In this document: in pieces, positions 55,857-63,006 of the stretch | Layout: every line of letters begins with the position of its first letter | Numbering within the stretch: the first letter of the stretch is position 1 | Origin: Guillardia theta CCMP2712 | Lineage: Eukaryota > Cryptophyceae > Pyrenomonadales > Geminigeraceae | Length of the DNA: 63,006 nucleotides | Assembly (NCBI RefSeq): GCF_000315625.1 | Contig: NW_005434458.1 | Span: 1-63,006, forward strand | Reading direction: 5' to 3' | The notes under the pieces: model-generated | The model's database searches: none | Told to the model about the DNA's origin: nothing | What the model saw: only the letters and a program-made list of their open reading frames with translations | Position numbers and translations under genes: made by a program

Positions 55857-56312
55857 TCAGCCACGGATAAATCCGTAGTCATTCAAGACAACACAAAGGA
55901 TAACGGGTACAAGAGCAACGAAAGTTGCGACGTTGTTTGATGACAGGTCCGCAGTTTGCCGAGATCTTTGCAGCAAGATCCAAAGGAGAATCATGATAAC
56001 CAACCCACAGAAGCGACTTCCCATATGTTTTCGGGCAAAGGTGATCTCCACTTTGCATGCGACCCGTAGACTGATCCAACCCATTGCAACAGATGCCTCA
56101 TTTCCGGACTCAGGCAATGTGCCCGCAAGCTTCAGTGAAGTGGAGAGCGTAGATGCAGATGAGCTGTCGAGAGGTGTGTGAAAGTCTGATGAGAGGATGA
56201 GGAATGGGGTTATGATTGTCCGAGGAATGAGGGTGATGTCAGGAACCAACGTCGATGACGGTTGCGATGGATCCGACAGCAACTCGAGGGATGGCCGTCC
56301 AGCTGGGGACAC
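55857..56312 (-). CDS. Possible small membrane protein, low confidence
   Basis: An unbroken minus-strand frame of 151 codons whose last ~75 residues contain two hydrophobic segments (SRFCGLVIMILLWILL and NNVATFVALVPVILCVVL) before NDYGFIRG and the stop. The first third overlaps the start exon of the RRM gene on the other strand, so a true gene would start at an internal Met (around 56080). No family is recognised and no splice sites were needed. It could be chance or the RRM gene's 5' leader. Confidence 0.3.
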   Translation of the reverse strand: MSPAGRPSLELLSDPSQPSSTLVPDITLIPRTIITPFLILSSDFHTPLDSSSASTLSTSLKLAGTLPESGNEASVAMGWISLRVACKVEITFARKHMGSRFCGLVIMILLWILLQRSRQTADLSSNNVATFVALVPVILCVVLNDYGFIRG

Positions 56313-57633
56313 GACCTACAGAAAGTTATTTGTTGGTGGGCTAGCATGGCAGGTGATGGGCAGTGGCAGGGTGAGGTTGAGCCATGACGTCTTGATGTCC
56401 AGACAACAACCGAGACCCTGCAAAACCATTTCCATGTCTATGGAGAGCTGCAGGAGGTAATGAAGTTGATGACAGGGAGAGTTCATTGTTGTCTCATTTC
56501 AGTTTCTTTTGTGCAGGCGGTTGTCATATGTGACAAAACAACTGGTAGATCGAAAGGATACGGATTTGTAATTATCTCGATGCTTTCCTCTCATCGACTC
56601 TGACTGGCCGGTTTTCTTTCCTTTCCAGGTTACATACAAAAGGGATGAAGATGCGCAACGGGCTGTGGCCAACAAATCTCCGATCATGTACGTCAACCCT
56701 CTACTTGTTGTGGTCGATGCATTGTGAATCCTTGAGGGTGAAAGAAATCATTCATCATCCCTGGTTACCTTCGCTCCCCCTGTTGTCTTCATTCTGTGTC
56801 AGATGAACTATTCCTTCAATGTGATTGGGCCCCTCGCAGAGATGGAAGAAAAACGAACTGCAATTTGGCTGCGCTAGGGGTCAAGAAAGGTATGTAAGAT
56901 TGCTCTTCGAGCCAACGTCTCAAGCTCCGTTCGTAGAAGGCAAGCGAGGCAAGAGGAATCACAACGGGCATGGGATGGGACAAGAGAGAGCGATGGGTTA
57001 TCCCAACCCGATGATGCCCAACGATATGAAGTATCTTCCTCCTCCTGCCTTGTCTTCTTCCTCTTGCACTGTCCCTGACCCCTCCCTCCCTCCTCCATCG
57101 CTGTGAGCTGACCCAGAGGACTCAGCATGCAGATGATGTATCCTATGTACCTCAGAGACGGCGGCTACCCTGTTCCTCCCTCTTTCGTCGCCCCTGCTGG
57201 GCAGGCAGGCTACCCGGGCATGCAGGGATACTACTTCCCTCCCAACTTTGCCTACCCGATGATGATGCCGGGCCATGTAGGACGTCTGAACTGAACTGGC
57301 TGTCGATCCCCTGACAGTCTGGCAGTTTCCAGCGCAAGGGTGGAACGGAAACCCCAACATGCAGGGCGGCAACGTGCCGCGGAATCAGCCGGCACCAGGA
57401 ACGATAGTTTTCCCGGGGATGATGTATCCGAGTGCGTTGGAGCTGTGGGTGAGGTAGTCTGTGACCTGACGCTGCCGCAGACAACGATATGATGTTCAAC
57501 ATGAGCCAACAGCCCCCTTCTGCTCCAGGTGAGGACGATACGGCACATCTAGAGTCTCATGCTGGTCCTGGTCCTGTCAGAGGCTCAGCCGCCGGGAGCA
57601 ACGATCAACGAGCTGAGCGAGGAGCAGGAGTAG
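56236..57633 (+). CDS. RRM RNA-binding protein, ARP1/RBM24-RBM38-like
   Basis: Ten exons with fully consistent phases: 56236-56352, 56403-56456, 56517-56567, 56629-56687, 56840-56889, 56937-57030, 57126-57276, 57326-57431, 57481-57528, 57581-57633 (783 nt, 260 residues). An N-terminal RRM spans residues ~28-110: RNP2 is KLFVGGLAW, RNP1 is SKGYGFVTY, and DGRKTNCNLAALG at the end is diagnostic of the plant ARP1 / animal RBM24-RBM38 group, which bind mRNA and affect stability or splicing. The C-terminal half is Met/Pro/Tyr/Gly-rich (YPNPMMPND, GYPGMQGYYFPPN) and ends ATINELSEEQE. I chose the ATG at 56236 (MSGTNVDDG), but an in-frame ATG exists at 56197. The gene converges on the coiled-coil gene at 57807-59897. 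Confidence 0.9.
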
Positions 57634-57806
57634 AGCTGGGGATATCAATCGTATCTACTAACACCCAAGATGTCGGCGCAAATTACTGCGAGTAAAAATC
57701 GGATGTCACGAGCCCCTTCCAGGCTTCGGGCCTACGAAGATGAAGTAGGTACGTTGGCGCTGGCCACCTCGTACTTGCCGGAGAGATCTGCAGGAGACTT
57801 CTCAGC
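57634..57806. other. Short convergent intergenic region
   Basis: 173 bp between the stop codons of the RRM gene and the coiled-coil gene; both 3' untranslated regions must lie or overlap here. No AATAAA is seen. Confidence 0.5.
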
Positions 57807-59897
57807 TCAGGCAGAGCGAAATGGGCATGCCTCACAGCTCTGGTAGGGGACAGAAGAGGTCGAGTAACGGCCGGAGGTGTGGATGCTGGAGCTGCGCGAG
57901 TGAGCGGCGGAGAGGGGAGGGGAGGGGAAGGGGAACCTGGTGGCGATGGAGCTGGTGTAGCTGGAGAGCTGCGTGGTCAGGCTCTTGATCTGTGACTCGC
58001 AGCTGATGTGGCGAGCGCTGCGGAGAGCATGAGGGGGGACAAGGGAACATCGGAAGTCCCAGCTCACCGGAACTGCTCGTACTCGCTCTCGAGCTTGATG
58101 CGTCTCTCCCTTTCCTGCCAAGAGGGTCAGCTTGACCCCAGCTCACGAACCAGCCGGCAGAACCTGCTGGAACTGGTTGCTCAACTCGACGTTCTCATGC
58201 CGCAGGTTCTCCACCTGGACAGGAATAAGACAGACCTATCAGAAGTAGGGAGGGAAGAGGAGAGGAGAGGAGAGGAGAGGAGATGGAATGGGGTAGGAGG
58301 ACTCACTTGGCCGGTCAAAGTCCTCACGCGCACTTCTTGCTCACGAAGCTGCAAGGCAACAACGATGATCAGGGAGCGATAGAACTGAACGGAGGAGGTG
58401 GGCTGCCTCTGCTCTGGCGGTGGCGAGGTGCGACTCAAGCATGCTCCTGTCAGCAGAGATCTGGGAGATGGTGTCCGAGAGCTCAGAGTTCCTCTGCAGC
58501 TCCACTCAGTTCCTTGATGGCTGCGCAAGTCCCCTCCTCCTCCATCCCTCTCTTCCTCCTCCTTTACTCTCCCCCTCCTCACCTTCTCGTACTGGTCGCA
58601 CTTGTAAATGATGGGCTCCAGCTGCCTGGTCGTTTCTTCGTACTGGCAATGCATGTCAACATTCCCCTCCTTTCACGTGAATCCATCCCTCCCTCTCCCT
58701 CTCCCACTCCAATCTCCCGCTACCCCTCCTCCTGCTCAGACCTTGGTGATAGTCTGTAGAGACTGAGCCTGGATCATCTCGCGCTCCTGGAAGACCTGGT
58801 TCAACCTGGGTAGGACTGTCATGCACAGAGATGCGACGAGCAGCTGCTACCTGTTGAGAAGATCTGCCTTCTCAGCCTTGAGATTTCCGTTCTCCTGCTG
58901 CAGCACCTCCACGCTGGCGATCTGGATCATCATGTTCTTGGTTTGGTCCTCGAGCTCAGCAACACGGATGCGGTAGCGATCCATCTATAGGTCCGCATCA
59001 GCGAAACATTGTCCTCCTTCTCCTCCTCCTCCTACCTGGTAGCGGATGGTTCCGTGCTCCTTGCGCAAGGCCTGAAGGTGAGAATCCTGCATGACAGAGT
59101 AAGTTGGCGGCGGCGGCAAATGCTCACGTCATGCCATGGGCTCCATGCCGCTCGGCTCCTGCTCAGCAACGAGTCAGAGAAGCCCCGGCTAGCTCAGAAC
59201 CCCTTGACCTGGTTGACACGGATGGCAGAGCTGCTGGCGTACATGCTGGGGAGAAGGTGAGGAGAGAGGGTCTCGAGTGGGGCACGAGGATAGGAGGAAC
59301 CTGCCAGTTGACAGAGCGTCTGTGGAGCGGTACATCATGGAGACGTTGCCATACTGGACCTGAGCAGCACGACAGTCAGCCTGACTGCAGCGGACAGAGG
59401 CACAAAGTTCTCACCGGCATGGAGACGAACTCTTGCGAGACAGGGATCACTGCAGATCACAAGCATGTCACGAGGGGGGCAGGGCTGCGTGCTGGGTGCA
59501 GGTCTTACTGCTGGGCTGAGGGAACATGGCTGACTGAACGTTGTACGCTCCTCCGCCATAGCTGATGACTTGAGGGATGGCGAAAGCGCCAGGGCCCATG
59601 GCCTGCAGCTCCTGTCAGATGCCCCGAGCAGCAGGCAGCCTGGACGGTACCTGCGAGCTGACAACCGGCTGGCTCACAAGGATCTGCTGTCCCGACATGA
59701 CAGGGCTGACAGGAACTGGAGCCTTGCCGGAGGACGGAGGAGAAACAAGCGCGCTGGTAGCATTCACGGCCGGGGACGTGGCAGACGTCAGAGGGACGAT
59801 GACGGGGGAGCTGCCTGATGCGAGCGATGAGAGGGAGAGGAGCGGACAGGAGTGGACCTTTGGCGGCGTTCAAGGCGGGGGAGTTCTTGGCTGACAT
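57807..59897 (-). CDS. Coiled-coil protein with Ala/Ser/Pro-rich head, about 16 exons
   Basis: From ATG 59897 (MSAKNSPALNAAK) phase-consistent exons encode a Ser/Pro/Val-rich head (SSPVIVPLTSATSPAVNATS, AMGPGAFAIPQVISYGGGAY), then from ~59.08 kb a long coiled coil: DSHLQALRKEHGTIRYQ, MDRYRIRVAELEDQTKNMMI, EVLQQENGNLKAEKADLLN, LNQVFQEREMIQAQSLQTI, YEETTRQLEPIIYKCDQYEK, RNSELSDTISQISADRSMLE, LREQEVRVRTLTGQ, VENLRHENVELSNQFQQ, ERERRIKLESEYEQFR. A Ser-rich tail (SIHTSGRYSTSSVPY) ends at 57807. Introns are ~50-90 nt. One junction near 59.2 kb is unresolved, so a short exon there may be misread. Estimated length is around 480 residues. No family recognised; the shape suits a filament, basal-body or trafficking protein. 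Confidence 0.75.
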
Positions 59898-60232
59898 CCT
59901 GTAGAGCTACATGTCAGAAGGAAGCTTTCAGTTGAGGAAGAGAAGCGTTGAGACAAACACGCAGAGGAAAAGGCAAGAGAATGGATAGAAGAGGGGGAGG
60001 AGGGTGCGAGGAGAATGGAATGAGTAGATTAGGAGGTGATACGTTCGGAGAGGATTATGGCAAGAATGCATTAGAATATGTTCACAAGAAATCAGCGCTC
60101 CGAGCACCAGCCGTTGAACAGCAATAGGACAGAAGCAAGGCACAAACGCTTCCCTCTCTCCTTTGTATTCTCCTCGAGCCCCCGTCTACTCTCATCATGA
60201 TTGCAATAGCACCTGTTCTGCGCCAAGTTGTT

Positions 60233-60302
60233 CTGCCCTGCCCTGCCCTGCCCTGCCCTGCCCTGCCCTGCCCTGCCCTGCCCTGCCCTGCCCTGCCCTG
60301 TC
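60233..60302. repeat. (CCCTG)n microsatellite
   Basis: About 14 perfect CCCTG units. Confidence 0.97.
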
Positions 60303-61079
60303 CCTGTCTTGTCCTCTGCTAGTGCAGTTCTCTCCTTGAGGTCTCCTCCGGCTCCCCCTCCTCTCCTGGACTTGCGCGTCACAACTTGCCCGGCACGCGG
60401 CATTGACTAGACTAGCCGTTATAAGGGCACGCGAACTTGGTACAAAGTTTAGAATACCTTTTAGAGTTTACAATTATTTAAACGTTGAACTGTCCGAGTA
60501 ATATTTCATAATACTTACACAACATTTCAAAACAAATAAAGAAGAAATCAAATGTCTGCAGGAAGTGGCCTTCAGCATTTCACCAAGGACGATACCAAGA
60601 AATATTATTAAATAGTACCATATCTCTATCTTCTCTATTCATCTGTTCACAAACTACGGAAATTAGTACTGGATCATTTCGAATTTATAATATTTATAGT
60701 TTAATATAAATATAGATACAGTAATTTTAAAACTCGTCGGATCGCATTGCCGACACGGTGCCACCCGGTTCCCCACCCCACCCCAAGTACTCGAATACAA
60801 TAGACCCCTACCACCTCTTAATCCCTGTTTTAACCTATTTTATGGGGTTTCTGGTGGTCATTGGCTCACTACCCTACCCCCCATATTGCTCTAACAGTTC
60901 CTGGCAGCGCTTCCGGGGGGAAGCGACGCTAAAACTCTCACAAAAGATCAAAATATTTCATAATTACACCTATAATTTCAAATTTGAGAAAGGAATTCGA
61001 GGCTCCCGAGAGCAGCATTTCATCTCACTCAGCAAACCCGGGGCCGTGGAGGAACATCAGGCCGCACGGCCCGAGTCTA

Positions 61080-61195
61080 GGCCCGGATATGAGGGGGATG
61101 ATCAGTGGATGAGGGGGATGATGAGTGTATGAGGGGGATGATGAGCATGATGAGTGGATGAGGGGGATGAAGAGGAGATGAGGGGGGATGAGGCA
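61080..61195. repeat. GATGAGGGGGAT-type minisatellite
   Basis: Imperfect 12-21-bp units built from GGATGAGGGGGATGATGAG. Confidence 0.85.
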
Positions 61196-61457
61196 GGGAG
61201 AAACTCGATGCGATGAGACATGCGGGAGGTAGGAGAGCGGCGAGGAGGGGGAGGGGGAGTAGGTGAGGAGAGAGAGAGAGAGAGAAGAGGAGCGTAGCAG
61301 AGCAGAGAATAGTGCAGAGGTGATAGAGAGGGGAGGAGGAGGGGAGCGTCGCGAATAGAAGAGGTGCGGAGTGAGCAGGCACACGAAGAAGGTCTAGTTG
61401 CAAGCAGAAGGCTCTCACCATCCGCGAGGAAGCATCGAGGAGGTTCGAGGGCTGAGC

Positions 61458-62591
61458 ATGAACATGAATATGCACTCAAGTGCGATGAGCGGTGGAATGG
61501 GTGGAGGACTCGGAGGAGGTATGGGCAACGTGGGCAATGTAGTCAGCGGCATCCACAGCATCGGCCTGCATAGCGGGGGAGGAGGGTTATCGGGAGCGTT
61601 TCACAACGGGATGCACGGTGTAGGGAACCTTCAGCATGCATCAGGAGCGAACATCCAGAGCTTCCATGGCTCGGGCTTCGTGGGGAGCTCCAGTGCGGTG
61701 CACGGCATGGGCCAAGTCGATATCCCCCACAACCTGTCGAGCATTCTTGATTCGGTGGCTGCCGGGGTTAAACGGCCCACAAGGAAGACTTGGACGGATA
61801 GCGAGAAGAAGGCTGTGCTGGAGCTGCTGAGCTTCAACGGGGGGAGTAAGAAGAAGACGCTGGACGCCCTTCAGGCCAAGTACGGAAGCGCCTTCCAAAC
61901 CATCAGCCTGCAGACCCTCAAGCGATGGCAGAACGCGATGCACCGTGCGGACCTGCAGGCGGCAGAGACGGGCGAGCCGGTGAAGCTGAACAGGAAGAGG
62001 GGGAAGAAGACTTGCACCCCCTTCGAAGAGGACCTGTTGAACCGTCTCCTCCAGGAGAACCTGGGCGATGTGTCGCAGATAGCAGGGCACATCCCGTACG
62101 CCACCGTCATCAACGCTGCGAACGCTCTGAGAGCTGATCCTGCATGGAGGGAGGATGAGAAGGTCAAGAAGCTCAGGTTCAGCAACACTTGGGTGCGCTC
62201 CTTCCTGCTGCGGAACAACCTGAAGCCCCCAGAGACCGTGGAGGTCCCGCGGTATGGAGGTGGGAGGATGGAGGAGAGGGGGAGACTGGCGGGGACGAGG
62301 AGGAAGAGGAGCGAGATCAGCAGCGCGAGAGGAAGGCATATGATGGAAGGTTCTCCTCCTCCGTTGCGTGAGCGAGGAGTGAAGATGCGTCGACTAGAGA
62401 ATCAGGTGTCGGTGCTCAAAATGCAGCTCGAGGAGGAGCGGAGGCGGAACTCGTTGCTAGAGCAGCAGCTGTTCCAGTGCCAGCGAGGAGGAGAAGGCGT
62501 GGGGAGGATGGAGAGGTTGTGGAGCGGGCAGGGGATAGGGGGAGTCGCTCCCCAGTGGAGCTCCGACATGATCAACCAGAGACCGATCTGA
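61458..62591 (+). CDS. Helix-turn-helix (CENP-B/Tc5-like) DNA-binding protein with C-terminal coiled coil
   Basis: A single-exon gene; the first ATG after an in-frame stop is 61458 (MNMNMHSSAMSGGMGGG), giving 377 residues. A Gly/Met/His-rich head (~1-105) is followed by a helical domain (KRPTRKTWTDSEKKAVLELL ... TISLQTLKRWQNAM) resembling a psq/Myb-like HTH, and a second domain (TPFEEDLLNRLLQENLGDVS ... FSNTWVRSFLLRNNL) resembling the CENP-B/Tc5 transposase HTH. A basic patch (GTRRKRSE) and a leucine-zipper-like coil (RRLENQVSVLKMQLEEERRR) lie near the C-terminus. These are DNA-binding and dimerisation features of a nuclear regulator, perhaps derived from a transposase; no DDE catalytic domain follows. 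Target genes are unknown. Lack of introns is unusual here and could reflect retroposition or transposase ancestry. Confidence 0.75.
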   Translation: MNMNMHSSAMSGGMGGGLGGGMGNVGNVVSGIHSIGLHSGGGGLSGAFHNGMHGVGNLQHASGANIQSFHGSGFVGSSSAVHGMGQVDIPHNLSSILDSVAAGVKRPTRKTWTDSEKKAVLELLSFNGGSKKKTLDALQAKYGSAFQTISLQTLKRWQNAMHRADLQAAETGEPVKLNRKRGKKTCTPFEEDLLNRLLQENLGDVSQIAGHIPYATVINAANALRADPAWREDEKVKKLRFSNTWVRSFLLRNNLKPPETVEVPRYGGGRMEERGRLAGTRRKRSEISSARGRHMMEGSPPPLRERGVKMRRLENQVSVLKMQLEEERRRNSLLEQQLFQCQRGGEGVGRMERLWSGQGIGGVAPQWSSDMINQRPI

Positions 62592-63006
62592 AGTAGTTTG
62601 AGATCCGAACTGAAGTAGTTTGAGATCAGGGGGAGGACAGGAAGCAAGAGAGTAAGCAAGCGAGGAAGACAGGAAGCAAGGAAGCGAGCTGAGAAGGTCG
62701 AGGGGAATGAGATGATGCCAACTGTGATCATTTCTTTCTCGTCCATGCACAAGTACAGCATGAGAAGCAGCAGCAGCTACTTACTCTTGTAATGAAGGTT
62801 CAACAATAAACATGGAAGAAGCGCAAACGATGTACAAGGAGGGAAGGAAAAGGCGAGGCAAGGTATTTGACGCATGATGCAAACTTGCGAATGACACTGA
62901 ATAGGATCGAGTGATGGAGAGGGTGGAGGGGGAGGGGGGAGGATTCAGTGAAGGGCAAGGAGATTGAAACGAGAAAGAGAAGGAGGAAGAGCATGGAAGG
63001 ATGGGA
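62592..63006. other. 3' flank of the HTH gene, no further gene
   Basis: Contains a duplicated 17-bp string (GAAGTAGTTTGAGATC at 62591 and 62612) directly after the stop, and an AATAAA at 62805-62810 that may serve in polyadenylation. Purine-rich to the window edge. Confidence 0.5.

Larger units (their letters stand above)
59898..61457. other. Intergenic between divergent genes
   Basis: Holds a (CCCTG)n microsatellite (60233-60302), an A/T-rich stretch (60440-60730), a CCCC-rich step region (60755-60880), a GATGAGGGGGAT minisatellite (61080-61195) and a GA tract near 61270. The upstream edges are the presumed promoters of the genes at 59897 (minus) and 61458 (plus). No gene seen. Confidence 0.5.

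Noticed and set aside
61398-61457. TTG-initiated N-terminal extension of the HTH protein
   Set aside because: It lacks an ATG and lies between an in-frame stop and the first ATG at 61458; eukaryotic initiation there is unlikely.

Overview
The window looks like nuclear DNA of a unicellular alga with short introns. I infer a cryptophyte such as Guillardia theta from gene style, not from any database match. Most confirmed genes are cut by GT-AG introns of roughly 45-80 nt whose phases I checked by hand. Genes sit on both strands, and intergenic DNA is rich in microsatellites, G/C runs and dead mobile elements.

Layout, left to right. (1) 1-913, minus: the intact 5' part of a Crypton-like tyrosine recombinase gene that runs off the left edge. 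(2) 1844-5757, plus: three closely packed, intronless, GC-rich genes. The first is a clear member of the poxvirus-type VP39 cap 2'-O-methyltransferase / poly(A) polymerase regulatory subunit family. The second encodes a secreted or virion-type glycoprotein with signal peptide and C-terminal membrane anchor. The third is unknown. The last two are frameshifted, so this looks like a decaying integrated fragment of a large DNA virus. (3) 6515-30418, minus: one gene of about 24 kb for a secreted protein of roughly 7,100 residues, built of fibronectin-III-like domains, several dozen ~130-150-residue beta-sandwich modules, one fibronectin type II domain and a propeller-like C-terminal part. It is split by a 2,076-bp Gag-only LTR retrotransposon (24708-26783) with LTRs that look identical by eye and a 5-bp target duplication. 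(4) 32,475-32,983, plus: a decayed PDZ-domain gene. (5) 33240-36369, minus: a WW-domain protein gene containing serially duplicated mini-exons. (6) 38527-38966 minus and 38978-41807 plus: a divergent pair, a small two-exon gene and a coiled-coil gene of about 20 exons. (7) 42138-~44140, minus: a membrane protein with a duplicated Cys-containing module and a minisatellite-filled intron. (8) 44540-45642, plus: a signal-peptide, single-anchor protein. (9) 45.7-52.7 kb: repeats, a coiled-coil/unknown-domain gene, its truncated duplicate and two Crypton remnants. (10) 52.6-54.9 kb: unusual base-composition blocks. (11) 56236-57633 plus and 57807-59897 minus: a convergent pair, an ARP1/RBM24-like RRM protein (10 exons) and a coiled-coil protein. 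(12) 61458-62591, plus: a single-exon helix-turn-helix/coiled-coil DNA-binding protein.

No single pathway unites these genes. The clearest themes are invasion of an algal genome by several element types (large DNA virus, LTR element, Cryptons) and growth of host genes by repeat duplication at protein, exon and intron scale. The intron-poor 24-kb gene and the intronless viral island contrast strongly with the intron-dense neighbours.
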